Assembly: GCA_902363835.1 (NCBI GenBank)
Contig: CABJBM010000026.1
Span: forward strand, 1 to 64,000
Length of the DNA stretch: 64,000 nt
Reading direction: 5' to 3'
Origin: Lachnospiraceae bacterium
Lineage (GTDB): Bacteria; Bacillota; Clostridia; Lachnospirales; Lachnospiraceae
The notes under the pieces are model-generated. The model saw only the letters and a list, made by a program, of their open reading frames with translations, had not been told where the DNA came from and searched no databases. Both the position numbers and the translations under genes were made by a program. Numbering within the stretch: position 1 is the stretch's first letter; every line of letters begins with the position of its first letter. Positions 43,913-52,724 of the stretch are shown here, one piece after another.

Positions 43913-44989
43913 TTACGCCTCTTCATTCAGCTTGCTCAAGCGTACGGCCTGGTCTGCCGCAATGAGGGAATCCAGCAGCTCCTGAATATCTCCATTCATA
44001 ATGGAATCGATCTTATAAAGAGTCAGCTTGATCCTGTGGTCTGTCACACGGCCCTGAGGGAAATTATAGGTCCGGATCTTTTCGGAACGGTCTCCCGTAC
44101 CAATCTGGCTTCTTCTTTCCTCTGCTTCCGAATTCTGTCTCTTCTCCAGTTCCATGTCATAAAGCTTGGAACGCAGTAAGCGGAAGGCCTTTTCCTTATT
44201 CTGAAGCTGTGATTTTTCCGTCTGGCTGTAAATCACGATTCCAGTAGGCATATGGGTCAGACGAACGGCTGAGTCGGTGGTGTTTACACACTGTCCCCCG
44301 TTTCCTGAGGCTCGCATAACATCGATCCTCACATCTTTATCTTCGATCACTACGTCAAATTCTTCTGCTTCAGGCATAACTGCTACCGTAGCCGTGGAGG
44401 TGTGGATTCTTCCTCCGCTTTCTGTTTCCGGCACACGCTGCACCCGGTGGACGCCGCTTTCATATTTCATCTTGGAATAAGCGCCCTTGCCGGTAATCAT
44501 GGCAACCACTTCTTTAAAGCCGCCGATCCCATTTTCATTGACGCTGATCAGCTCCACCTTCCAGTGGTGGCCCTCCGCGTAATTTACATACATGCGGTAC
44601 AGTTCAGAAGCAAACAGGGCTGCCTCGTCACCGCCTGCTCCCGCACGGATCTCCAGAATAATATTCTTATCATCATTAGGATCCTTGGGTAAAAGTAAAA
44701 TCTTAAGCTCCTGCTCCAGCGTCTCGATCTGCTTTTTTGCATCGGATAATTCCTCCTTTGCCATCTCCCGCATCTCTTCGTCGCTCTCTTCCTCCAGAAG
44801 AGCCAGGCTGTCTTCCACGGTCTGCTTTGCCTTCTTATACTGGGTATAAGTCTCTACCAGATCCGATAAATCCGCCTGTTCCTTCATCAGCTTCCGAAAC
44901 CGGTTCTGATCCTCCGTTACAGAGGGATTGTTGAGCTCCTGCATTAATTCTTCGTAATGAATTAATATATCATCTAATCTATCAAACAT
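43913..44989 (-). CDS. prfA: peptide chain release factor 1
   Basis: A 358-residue RF1 that reads UAA and UAG and releases the nascent chain. The catalytic GGQ is in [19 protein letters not shown] near residue 235; the codon-recognition domain lies before it, and [15 protein letters not shown] is the conserved C-terminal segment. AGGAGG precedes the ATG. It follows prmC, whose product methylates the Gln of GGQ, by 42 bp. Last gene of the DUF1385-prmC-prfA unit. Confidence 0.97.
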   Translation of the reverse strand: MFDRLDDILIHYEELMQELNNPSVTEDQNRFRKLMKEQADLSDLVETYTQYKKAKQTVEDSLALLEEESDEEMREMAKEELSDAKKQIETLEQELKILLLPKDPNDDKNIILEIRAGAGGDEAALFASELYRMYVNYAEGHHWKVELISVNENGIGGFKEVVAMITGKGAYSKMKYESGVHRVQRVPETESGGRIHTSTATVAVMPEAEEFDVVIEDKDVRIDVMRASGNGGQCVNTTDSAVRLTHMPTGIVIYSQTEKSQLQNKEKAFRLLRSKLYDMELEKRQNSEAEERRSQIGTGDRSEKIRTYNFPQGRVTDHRIKLTLYKIDSIMNGDIQELLDSLIAADQAVRLSKLNEEA

Positions 44990-45031
44990 TGGTAACCTCC
45001 TGAATTTACCGCAAAGGACTGTCGCCCATAC

Positions 45032-45898
45032 TCAATGCAAAACGGCACGGATTACACGGTCCAGCCCTGCCGCATCCTGAAACACCCGAACTTCTCCAAA
45101 GCCGGCATCCTTTAATAAGCTGCCGACCGCCTCTCCCTGGTCATAGCCGATTTCAAAATAAACGGTTCCTCCTGGAACCATATGAGAACGGCTTTCCAAA
45201 GCAAGCTTTCTGTAAAAATACAGTCCGTCTTCCTTTCCGTCCAGGGCCAGCATGGGCTCGTGATCCCTGACTTCCGGCTGCAGCCCTTCTATTATTTTCG
45301 TTGGAATATAGGGAGGATTGGATACGATTACATCGAATCTTTTCCCTTCCTCCAGGGAGGCAAATAAATCGCTTTCCACCAGCGTGATCCTTCCCTCTTC
45401 CAAATGCTTCTCTGCATTCCGCTTCGCCACCTTAAGGGCTTCCTTTGAAATGTCCGCAGCGGTAATACGGTCAAATCCGCCGAGCTTTGCAAGGCTGATT
45501 GCAATGCAGCCGCTTCCCGTACACATGTCCAGGATCTCCGGTTTCTTTCCCTTATAATCCTTCAGGACCAGTTCCACCAAAGTTTCCGTGTCCTGTCTGG
45601 GAATCAGCACATGCTCATTAACATAAAACTCAAGCCCCATAAACTCCCGGCCGCCTGTAATCTGCTGAAGGGGAATCCGCTGTGAGCGTTTCCCGAGCAT
45701 GGACCGGTATTCTGAAATGAACTTCAGAGTGGAATCGTCTTCCGGAAGCATTCTGTTTCTGTCCATGAGAAAATGTGTCATATCCGTGTGGAATGCCTCA
45801 AAAAGCAGGTATCTGGAATCCAGGGATGCCTCATCCACCCCTGCCTCTAAAAGCCTTTCCGTTCCTTCTTCCAATAAAATCTGCAATGTCAGATTCAT
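45032..45898 (-). CDS. prmC: release factor glutamine methyltransferase
   Basis: A 288-residue SAM-dependent methyltransferase that modifies the GGQ glutamine of release factors. An N-terminal helical domain (1-90) precedes the Rossmann domain with ILDMCTGSGCIAISLA (SAM loop), TAADISKEAL and the catalytic NPPYIPT. It overlaps the DUF1385 gene by ATGA and precedes prfA, its substrate gene, as in many bacteria. Confidence 0.96.
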   Translation of the reverse strand: MNLTLQILLEEGTERLLEAGVDEASLDSRYLLFEAFHTDMTHFLMDRNRMLPEDDSTLKFISEYRSMLGKRSQRIPLQQITGGREFMGLEFYVNEHVLIPRQDTETLVELVLKDYKGKKPEILDMCTGSGCIAISLAKLGGFDRITAADISKEALKVAKRNAEKHLEEGRITLVESDLFASLEEGKRFDVIVSNPPYIPTKIIEGLQPEVRDHEPMLALDGKEDGLYFYRKLALESRSHMVPGGTVYFEIGYDQGEAVGSLLKDAGFGEVRVFQDAAGLDRVIRAVLH

Positions 45899-46839
45899 GC
45901 CCTTTTCTCCGGGAAATTTCTGTTAAGAAATGCCTTCCAGTCAAACACCGCCTCCACAGAAGCGATTCCCACCTGGATCATTTCATCATCAGGCTCCTTC
46001 GTGGTCATTCCCTGCATCCACATGCCCGGGCGGCTTAATAAATCCACCAGCTTTGAATCGCTGCGCCCTGCCAGACGCAAGAATTCATAAGATACTCCGG
46101 CAATGACCGGAATCAGTATGATCCTGCTGAGAACCCTAAGGGGCACTGTATCCACTCTCACCACCATAAAAAACAGGATGCTGATGATCATGACGATCAA
46201 AAGAAAACTTGTTCCGCAGCGCTTATGTTCTTTGGAGCTGTTTCTCACATTTTCCACAGTAAGTGGGAGGCCGTGTTCCAGGCAATTGATGCACTTGTGC
46301 TCTGCCCCGTGATACATGAAGGTTCTGCGGATGTCCTCCATGCGGGAAACCAGACCAATGTAAGCAATAAAGATCCCAATACGGATCAGGCCTTCTAAAA
46401 CAGCCATAATTGTCTGGGACTTAATAAAGCCATGGAATATATTGGCAAGGAACATGGGCAATACCATAAAAATCAGGATGGCCATTACCACGGAAAATGC
46501 CATCACCATGCTCATCAGTGCCTTTTCCATCTTTTCCCCAAATATTTTTTCCAACAGCTTCTCAAACTTGGAAGGTTTTAAATCCTCTTCGTCATCTTCA
46601 AAAAAACTGGCAGAAAAGGTCAGGGCCTTCATGCCCAAAACCATGGAGTCCACAAAGCTGAATACCCCTCTGATAAAAGGCAGGGAAAAAAGCTTCACCC
46701 GTTCTCCCATACTGACATAAGTATCCTTTTTCACTTCAATGGTTCCGTCCGGCTTGCGGACTGCTGTGGCATACTCATCCCCGTTTTTCATCATAACGCC
46801 TTCAATCACGGCTTGCCCGCCGATTCCTGAATACTTCAT
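45895..46839 (-). CDS. DUF1385 membrane protein (YqhQ-like)
   Basis: A 314-residue membrane protein of the DUF1385 family. The N-terminal signature SGIGGQAVIEGVMMKN is clear; four or five helices lie between about 110 and 255, and YHGAEHKCINCLEHG near 180 is the other conserved block with Cys and His residues that might bind metal. The function is not known; the gene is regularly next to prmC-prfA in Clostridia. Start set at MKYSGIGG with GAGGTGG about 8 nt upstream. Confidence 0.92.
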   Translation of the reverse strand: MKYSGIGGQAVIEGVMMKNGDEYATAVRKPDGTIEVKKDTYVSMGERVKLFSLPFIRGVFSFVDSMVLGMKALTFSASFFEDDEEDLKPSKFEKLLEKIFGEKMEKALMSMVMAFSVVMAILIFMVLPMFLANIFHGFIKSQTIMAVLEGLIRIGIFIAYIGLVSRMEDIRRTFMYHGAEHKCINCLEHGLPLTVENVRNSSKEHKRCGTSFLLIVMIISILFFMVVRVDTVPLRVLSRIILIPVIAGVSYEFLRLAGRSDSKLVDLLSRPGMWMQGMTTKEPDDEMIQVGIASVEAVFDWKAFLNRNFPEKRA

Positions 46840-46892
46840 ACGCCAAACCACCTCTCTGTTTAAAATGGAAGCTTTTCACTTGTTCAAATCCC

Positions 46893-46935
46893 AAAAAAGG
46901 CTGAGCTAAAGTGTTTCCACCAAACTCAACCTTTT
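46893..46935 (-). terminator. terminator of rpmE
   Basis: AAAAGGTTGAG pairs over 11 bp with CTCAGCCTTTT, with an inner GTG/CAC, followed by a T tract on the minus strand. It lies about 105 nt after rpmE, between it and the DUF1385 gene. Confidence 0.75.
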
Positions 46936-47038
46936 CTTTGCCCCTGATATAATAAGGAAGTTCGATACGCCCAATGAGCGCATAGAACGGCTGATTTCCT
47001 GAATTCATGCTGTGCTTCGCCTGCATTCATTGAAGAAA

Positions 47039-47248
47039 TTATGCCTCAGCCTTAACGCCATATTTACGATTGAATTTATCAATACGTCCACGAGCGGAAG
47101 CAGCCTTCTGCTGACCGGTGTAGAATGAATGGCACTTAGAACAAACTTCTACGTGGATATCTTCCTTTGTAGAACCAGTTACGAATTCATTACCACAGTT
47201 GCAAACTACTTTTGCCTGATAGTAATTTGGATGGATTCCCTCTTTCAT
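47039..47248 (-). CDS. rpmE: 50S ribosomal protein L31 (zinc type)
   Basis: A 69-residue L31 of the large ribosomal subunit. [21 protein letters not shown] and [16 protein letters not shown] supply the four Cys of the C+ (zinc-binding) form. Start at MKEGIHP, 8 nt after GAGG; a GTG three codons earlier is in frame but overlaps that box. Own promoter at 47325-47353 and a terminator downstream. Confidence 0.97.
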   Translation of the reverse strand: MKEGIHPNYYQAKVVCNCGNEFVTGSTKEDIHVEVCSKCHSFYTGQQKAASARGRIDKFNRKYGVKAEA

Positions 47249-47324
47249 GATTTTCACCTCGCATACTCTGATTTCTATTAAATCGCAGTCCGTAAACCGA
47301 CTTTGTCTAATAAACAGCTTACAC

Positions 47325-47353
47325 AGTATAACATAAAAAAAATTTTAATGCAA
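47325..47353 (-). promoter_or_regulatory. sigmaA-type promoter of rpmE
   Basis: Minus strand TTGCAT, 17-bp spacer, TATACT, about 75 nt before the start codon, just downstream of the rho stop. Confidence 0.75.
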
Positions 47354-47383
47354 GTATTTATTTCTACAAAAACCACCCGTACC

Positions 47384-49000
47384 CTAGAAAAAGCGCATCT
47401 TTTTGGAGGTTTCCACGAATTCCCTGTTGTTTCTTGTCCTTGAGAATAAATCCAGAATCTTCTCCACCGCATCTTCCGGTTTTAAGGTATTGGTAGCCTT
47501 CCGGACAACATCAACTGCCTCCGCTTCTTCCCTGGTGAGCAGCAGATCATCTCTTCTGGTACCGGATTTAAGGATATCAATGGCAGGGAAAATCCTCTTC
47601 TCAGACAGCTTCCGGTCGAGAACCAGTTCCATGTTGCCGGTCCCCTTAAATTCCTCATAAATAACGTCATCCATACGGCTGCCCGTATCCACAAGAGCGG
47701 TGGCAAGAACGGTGAGACTGCCTCCCTCTCTCATATTTCTGGCTGCGCCGAAGAAACGCTTTGGCATGTGAAGGGCTGCCGGATCCAGACCGCCGGACAG
47801 AGTACGACCGCTTGGAGCCACCGTCAGGTTATAAGCTCTGGCCAGACGGGTAATGCTGTCCAGCAGAATCACCACATCCCGGCCATGCTCAACAAGGCGC
47901 TTGGCCCGCTCGATCACCATTTCCGATACTCTCTTATGGCGGTCCGGAAGTTCGTCAAAGGTAGAATAGAGCACCTCCACGTTATTTCCGAAAATGGATT
48001 CCTTAATGTCCGTAACCTCCTCAGGCCGCTCATCAATCAGCAGGATCATGAGATGGATCTCCGGATGGTTTATGGTTATGGCCTTTGCCACTTCCTTAAG
48101 CAGGGTGGTTTTTCCTGCCTTTGGAGGGGATACGATCATCCCTCTCTGGCCCTTTCCTATAGGGGCTAAAAGATCCAGAACACGCATGGCAGTGGTATTT
48201 TTCCCTCCCTGAGTCTCCATGTGGAGCCTTTTATCCGGGAATATTGGGGTCATATTTTCAAAATTTGGACGGCGCTCCGCCACACTGGTGGGATAACTGT
48301 TGATTTTCTTTACATATAGCAGGGCGGCAAACTTTTCCGCAGCCGTCTTTACTCTGCGGCTTCCGTGAATGATGTCTCCTGTCTTCATATTGAACCGGCG
48401 GATCTGGGAGGGCGCCACGTAAACGTCATTTTCGCCTGGCAGATAATTTTCACAGCGGATGAATCCAAAGCCGTCAGGCATAACCTCCAGAATTCCATGG
48501 GCTTCTATGCCGCTGTCCAGCTCCTGGAGTTCAGGGCTTGGCTGAAAATCCCCTCTTGGTTCTTCCGAAACAGGTTCCTGCCTTGCCTCATTTCTGGTAT
48601 AAGACTCTCCGCTGTTTCCCTGAGCGGGACGATAGTTTGCAGGCCTTTGCTGCCCTTCCTGGCGGTAGGAGCGGACAACAGTCTTCCTTTGACCGCCTGC
48701 CTGGGACGGCATCTGCTGATCCGTGTTGGTCTGGCTCTGCTGGCTTACCGCCTCTGAGTGAGGCTGGGCCTGAGGCGCCGGCTGGGCTGCTGCAGCCTTA
48801 GGAACCTCTTTTTTTGCTTCCTCAGCCTTATCTACTGAAACACTCCCCGGCGAATCAGGAAGAACAGGAGCCTCCTCTTCCTTTTGGCAAAGTAAATTTA
48901 TAATTTCAGCTTTTCGCATGGAACTGCAGCCCTTGATTCCCTGGGCTTTGGCAAGCTCCTTTAATTCCGCTAACGGCAATGTCTGTAATTTTTCACGCAT
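47384..49000 (-). CDS. rho: transcription termination factor Rho
   Basis: A 538-residue hexameric RNA helicase that terminates transcription. The N-terminal Rho_N domain (1-45, [23 protein letters not shown]) is followed by a Gln/Pro/Ala-rich insertion of about 110 residues (50-155), an RNA-binding cold-shock-like domain ([27 protein letters not shown]) and the ATPase with Walker [14 protein letters not shown] and [11 protein letters not shown]. The insertion makes it longer than the 420-residue E. coli Rho and resembles insertions in other Clostridia and Actinobacteria. Start at MREKLQ, 6 nt after AAGGAG; an ATG five codons upstream is possible. No clear terminator before the rpmE promoter. 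Confidence 0.97.
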   Translation of the reverse strand: MREKLQTLPLAELKELAKAQGIKGCSSMRKAEIINLLCQKEEEAPVLPDSPGSVSVDKAEEAKKEVPKAAAAQPAPQAQPHSEAVSQQSQTNTDQQMPSQAGGQRKTVVRSYRQEGQQRPANYRPAQGNSGESYTRNEARQEPVSEEPRGDFQPSPELQELDSGIEAHGILEVMPDGFGFIRCENYLPGENDVYVAPSQIRRFNMKTGDIIHGSRRVKTAAEKFAALLYVKKINSYPTSVAERRPNFENMTPIFPDKRLHMETQGGKNTTAMRVLDLLAPIGKGQRGMIVSPPKAGKTTLLKEVAKAITINHPEIHLMILLIDERPEEVTDIKESIFGNNVEVLYSTFDELPDRHKRVSEMVIERAKRLVEHGRDVVILLDSITRLARAYNLTVAPSGRTLSGGLDPAALHMPKRFFGAARNMREGGSLTVLATALVDTGSRMDDVIYEEFKGTGNMELVLDRKLSEKRIFPAIDILKSGTRRDDLLLTREEAEAVDVVRKATNTLKPEDAVEKILDLFSRTRNNREFVETSKKMRFF

Positions 49001-49057
49001 ATTATTCTCCTTCATGATTCCTTATAACAGTTGTTTCATAATCTTGGGAATGCTTCA

Positions 49058-49100
49058 CGATAGAATATCGCAACAGATGGCCGGAAATGTTATCCCGGCC
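49058..49100 (-). promoter_or_regulatory. tandem hairpins in the rho leader
   Basis: GGCCGG-10 nt-CCGGCC (49079-49100) and CGATA-3 nt-TATCG (49058-49070) lie 58-100 nt before the rho start. No T tract follows either. Many rho genes are autoregulated through their leader, which makes this a candidate region. Confidence 0.4.
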
Positions 49101-49164
49101 CTAATCATGTTAAATCAGGTCGTACGATACGCCTATTATATACCTTAATATAGAAAAAGAAAAG

Positions 49165-50484
49165 TTATTTTTTCAGTTCCTTTAAACGCTCTTTGATTTT
49201 TTGTTCATAGCCATTTTCCGTTGGATGATAGAACTCTGTATCCTCCAGCCCGTCCGGCAGATACTGCTGCTTCACATAGTTGCCGGGATAATCATGAGCA
49301 TAGAGATATCCCTGTCCATGACCCAGCTTTGACGATCCCTTATAGTGGGAATCCTGTAAATGAACCGGCACCGGCATGGTCTTTTGGTTCCGCACCGAAT
49401 CCAGGGCCTCAAACACCGCCATGCAGGCTGCGTTGCTCTTAGGCGCTGAAGCCACATAGGTGACCGCCTGGGACAGAATGATCTGTGCTTCCGGAAGCCC
49501 GATCCTCTCCGCGGCCTGAGCCGCCGCCACTGCCACAACAAGAGCCTGAGGATCCGCATTTCCCACATCCTCTGCAGCGCAGATCATGATCCTTCTGGCA
49601 ATGAATTTTATATCCTCTCCTGCATAAAGCATTCTTGCCAGGTAATAGACGGCTGCATCCGGATCCGATCCCCGCATGCTCTTTATAAAGGCTGATATGG
49701 TATCATAATGGTTATCCCCTGTTTTGTCATAACGCACCACCCGCTTTTGGATGCACTCTTCCGCAACCTGGAGATTAATATGGATTTTTCCGTCCGACGG
49801 GTCCCGGTCCGTGGTCATTACCCCAAGCTCCACTGCATTTAAGGCAGCCCTTGCATCTCCGTTGGAAACATCAGCCAGAAATTCTTCCGCATCTTCGTCA
49901 ATCACAGCGTTATAGGACCCCATTCCCTTGTCCCGGTCATATACCGCCCGATGAATCAGTACCCTGATATCCTCCTTTTCCAGGGAATTCAGCTCAAATA
50001 CCCTGGATCTGGAAAGAAGGGCGCCGTTTACCTCAAAATAAGGATTTTCCGTGGTTGCTCCAATGAGAATCAGCGTCCCATCCTCAACAAAGGGAAGAAG
50101 ATAATCCTGCTGCCCTTTGTTGAAACGATGGATCTCATCCACGAACAGAATGGTCTTTTTCCCATACATTCCCAGAGAATCCTTTGCTTCCTTCACGATC
50201 TCTTCCATGTCCTTTTTCCCGGCCACAGTGGCATTGATCTGCCTGAAATCCGCACTGGTGGTATTGGCGATCACCCTTGCCAAAGTGGTTTTCCCAGTTC
50301 CCGGAGGGCCGTAGAAAATTACGGATCCCAGCTTGTCCGCCTTAATGGCCCGGTAAAGCAGTTTATCTTTGCCAATGATATGCTGCTGCCCCACCACCTC
50401 ATCAAGAGTCGCCGGTCGAAGCCTTGATGCAAGGGGGGACTCATTTTTCATGGCATTTTCCCTCATATAATCAAACAAATCCAT
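49165..50484 (-). CDS. rarA: replication-associated recombination protein RarA/MgsA
   Basis: A 439-residue AAA ATPase related to clamp-loader subunits, acting at stalled replication forks. Walker A is FYGPPGTGKTTLARVIA near residue 55, Walker B LFVDEIHRFNKGQQD near 112, sensor 1 LIGATTENPYFEV, and the C-terminal tetramerisation domain begins near 270 (AFIKSMRGSDPDAAVYYLARM). GGGAG precedes the ATG. It has its own near-consensus promoter at 50566-50594. Confidence 0.96.
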   Translation of the reverse strand: MDLFDYMRENAMKNESPLASRLRPATLDEVVGQQHIIGKDKLLYRAIKADKLGSVIFYGPPGTGKTTLARVIANTTSADFRQINATVAGKKDMEEIVKEAKDSLGMYGKKTILFVDEIHRFNKGQQDYLLPFVEDGTLILIGATTENPYFEVNGALLSRSRVFELNSLEKEDIRVLIHRAVYDRDKGMGSYNAVIDEDAEEFLADVSNGDARAALNAVELGVMTTDRDPSDGKIHINLQVAEECIQKRVVRYDKTGDNHYDTISAFIKSMRGSDPDAAVYYLARMLYAGEDIKFIARRIMICAAEDVGNADPQALVVAVAAAQAAERIGLPEAQIILSQAVTYVASAPKSNAACMAVFEALDSVRNQKTMPVPVHLQDSHYKGSSKLGHGQGYLYAHDYPGNYVKQQYLPDGLEDTEFYHPTENGYEQKIKERLKELKK

Positions 50485-50565
50485 TGTTATTCTCCCGTAT
50501 CCTAAAATCCATTGGGGAAGGACTCCCCCTGTTTTACCCGCTAAAAGCCTTCCGGCTGTAACAAG

Positions 50566-50594
50566 AGTATATCCCTGCTTTGATAAAGTGTCAA
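50566..50594 (-). promoter_or_regulatory. sigmaA-type promoter of rarA
   Basis: Minus strand TTGACA, 17-bp spacer, TATACT; a near-perfect promoter 82 nt before the start codon and beyond the end of the upstream oxidoreductase gene. Confidence 0.8.
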
Positions 50595-50632
50595 CAGCAT
50601 CCCGTTTTCCTGTGCCTTCTTGGAGGAATGGT

Positions 50633-51607
50633 TTATCCTTCTTCCGGATACTTCATATTCCAGTCACTGCGTATCCTTGTCATCATGTTCATAACATCTG
50701 TTGTATATTCCAGATGCATTTCATCAGCTTCTCCGGAAACTGCCTTCTCCATATCCAATATTTCATACAACAAGGCATCATCCGTATTTCCTGCTTCTAT
50801 CACTTCCTGGCGATTATCCTCTGTATAGGTGATTACCGCCTTATCAGCCCTGGGATATTCATAGATTTCAATATAGCCCTTGTCAAAAGCCACAGTGCCC
50901 CGCTTTGGCTGCTTTGCATGAAGAGACAGGGAAATGGTTGCCATTTCCTGCTGACTGTTCATTAACAGGATTCCCGCCTGCTCGTCTACACCGCTGGGAG
51001 CGAGCTTCACCTGTGACAGGATCTGATCCGGCGCCTCTGTCATAAACCATCTTGCAAAGGAAAGGGCATACACCCCGATGTCCAGCAATGCTCCGCCGGC
51101 AAGGTTTCGGTTAAAAAACCTGTTTTCCATATCATAGTCTTTGTAGCTTCCAAAGTTCATCTGCACAAAACGCAAGGGTCCCAATTGGCCGCTTTTTACG
51201 ACTTCCTGTAATTTCTTATAAAGGGGCATATGATAAATCGTCATTGCTTCGGCAAGCACCAGATTGTTTTTCCCCGCAAGATCAGCTGCTTCAGCAAGCT
51301 CCGCAGAATTCAGTGTAACCGACTTTTCACACAGCACATGCTTTCCACTTTTTAATGCTTCTATTAAATAAGTGATGTGGGTATTATGGGGCGTTGAAAT
51401 GTAGATAATATCCACTTTATCATCGTGAAATATGTCATGGACATTATGATAGACCTTCTCTACACCGTATGTTTGTGCAAATTTAACTGCATTTTCATAA
51501 GTCCTGTTGCCAACCCCATATAAAGCCTTTCCCCGCTTTTTCATATTTTCTGCCAGCTGTCTGGCAATTTCTCCACAGCCTAATGTTGCCCAACAATACT
51601 CTTTCAT
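50633..51607 (-). CDS. Gfo/Idh/MocA family oxidoreductase
   Basis: A 324-residue NAD(P)-dependent dehydrogenase. Rossmann start CWATLGCGEIARQLAENM, then IIYISTPHNTHI, HVLCEKSVTLN with the catalytic Lys, and GGALLDIGVYALSFARWF in the second domain. AGGAGG lies 8 nt before the ATG. It has its own promoter (51692-51720) and is separated by a terminator from the YhcH-family gene, so it is not clearly part of that unit. Substrate unknown; probably a sugar or polyol derivative. Confidence 0.92.
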   Translation of the reverse strand: MKEYCWATLGCGEIARQLAENMKKRGKALYGVGNRTYENAVKFAQTYGVEKVYHNVHDIFHDDKVDIIYISTPHNTHITYLIEALKSGKHVLCEKSVTLNSAELAEAADLAGKNNLVLAEAMTIYHMPLYKKLQEVVKSGQLGPLRFVQMNFGSYKDYDMENRFFNRNLAGGALLDIGVYALSFARWFMTEAPDQILSQVKLAPSGVDEQAGILLMNSQQEMATISLSLHAKQPKRGTVAFDKGYIEIYEYPRADKAVITYTEDNRQEVIEAGNTDDALLYEILDMEKAVSGEADEMHLEYTTDVMNMMTRIRSDWNMKYPEEG

Positions 51608-51691
51608 AGCTCACTCCTCCTAATAATTTTGCTTTCATTACATAGCCATTTTTCAAATGCTGCAACCGCACAACTGCTTCTATATATATTT

Positions 51692-51720
51692 ATTATGGTC
51701 ATAACCCGCTTCTTTGTCAA
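51692..51720 (-). promoter_or_regulatory. sigmaA-type promoter of oxidoreductase
   Basis: Minus strand TTGACA, 17-bp spacer, CATAAT, about 85 nt before the start codon. Confidence 0.6.
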
Positions 51721-51771
51721 GCATGGCTGAGAATCAGATGGTCAGGTATATGGTATTTGCACTATGTATAC

Positions 51772-51818
51772 AAAAGCCCCCATTTGCTATGGCATGAAGC
51801 CTGCCTGGCAAATAGGGG
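51772..51818 (-). terminator. terminator after the YhcH-family gene
   Basis: CCCC/GGGG and ATTTGC/GCAAAT pair around one mismatch, followed by TTTT on the minus strand. It lies about 155 nt after the gene. The sequence between (51819-51971) shows no minus-strand gene. Confidence 0.6.
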
Positions 51819-51971
51819 TTGAATCCTGAATTATTACAGTTGTCCCATGTTCTTTCCACTTTCCTTTATATATAATAAGGACATGAAAAGACTATTTATA
51901 CCTCTTACCCTTGATAAATACAGGGTGAGGAAGAATCGATGGAGACCATCCTTGTTTTTTACTTCCGCATT

Positions 51972-52445
51972 TTATAATGTATCTACTTTCACTTTTAATA
52001 TAATCTTCTTTATGGCCTCAGGGGCTCCCATCTGGCAGCAAGGCCTGTGGACATCTTCCGGGAAAAATATGGCATAGCAGCCTTCTGTCATGGGAAGCAT
52101 CAGCTCTTTTACATCTTCTCTCTCTTTGTAAAAAAGCACATCATTTTCTTCCAGCAAATCCTCCAGTACTTCTCCATGACCACAGTCAGGATAAAAACCG
52201 ATTAATTCCTGGCCGCGCACCATATACTGGACATCAATATATTTTCTATGCACTTCCGGTCTCTTTTCCTCTTTTGGCCCGGTAGTGACTTCATTAATCT
52301 GCAGAATTAAATTGTCCCCATCCAAAGGATACTTTCCGTGATGCATTTCTGTTACATCCGTCTCCCTTAAGATCTGTATTGCTTTACGGATTTTCTCCGT
52401 ATAAGCACCTTCCGTCTCCGCTGAACCAATATGTCCGTAAATCAT
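51972..52445 (-). CDS. YhcH/YjgK/YiaL (DUF386) family protein
   Basis: A 157-residue double-stranded beta-helix protein of the YhcH/YjgK/YiaL family. Motifs are GKYPLDGDNLILQINEVTTG, RKYIDVQYMVRGQELIGF and the C-terminal FFPEDVHRPCCQ with metal-binding His residues. Members act as sialic acid or sugar anomerases or are linked to beta-galactosidase and sialic acid genes. Its promoter carries a LacI-type operator just after the start point, with a second operator 151 bp upstream, next to the lacI-family gene. AGGGG precedes the ATG. Confidence 0.92.
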   Translation of the reverse strand: MIYGHIGSAETEGAYTEKIRKAIQILRETDVTEMHHGKYPLDGDNLILQINEVTTGPKEEKRPEVHRKYIDVQYMVRGQELIGFYPDCGHGEVLEDLLEENDVLFYKEREDVKELMLPMTEGCYAIFFPEDVHRPCCQMGAPEAIKKIILKVKVDTL

Positions 52446-52466
52446 AAATGTTCCCCTTTCCTCTTT

Positions 52467-52521
52467 GCAATCGATTGCGTAACTCTTTATTTAGGATATC
52501 AGTTTTTTTCTGGGGAATCAA
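52467..52521 (-). promoter_or_regulatory. promoter and operator of the YhcH-family gene
   Basis: Minus strand TTGATT (52521-52516), 17-bp spacer, TATCCT (52498-52493). The perfect 12-bp palindrome GCAATCGATTGC (52467-52478), with a central CG as in LacI-family operators, lies just downstream of the expected start point, where a bound repressor would block transcription. Confidence 0.65.
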
Positions 52522-52615
52522 TCATATTAATTGCCAAATTCCTTCATATGCTTTTGTGATTTTTTAACATAAATATTATTAAAACTCAGAAAATAACGGT
52601 TGTCTTTGAAATCGA

Positions 52616-52630
52616 TTGAACGAAGCCTGG
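52616..52630. promoter_or_regulatory. second LacI-type operator
   Basis: TTGAAATCGATTGAA shares the AATCGATTG core with the operator at 52467-52478; the centres are 151 bp apart. It lies between the lacI-family gene and the YhcH promoter, upstream of the -35. Confidence 0.55.
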
Positions 52631-52724
52631 AATCTGCACGGTTGGGAAAGCCTGCTTTTTGCGGTGTCCTCTCCGCTATCAGATAGCTGCTTTGGAAATC
52701 CGCTTGAAAATCTTTAGAAGTTTT

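Noticed and set aside
46802..47026. Minus-strand 74-codon frame between rpmE and the DUF1385 gene
   Set aside because: It spans the rpmE terminator and runs into the start of the DUF1385 gene; no family recognised.
51847..52077. Plus-strand 76-codon frame with an upstream TATAAT-like box
   Set aside because: More than half is antisense to the well-supported YhcH-family gene and it has no recognisable homology.
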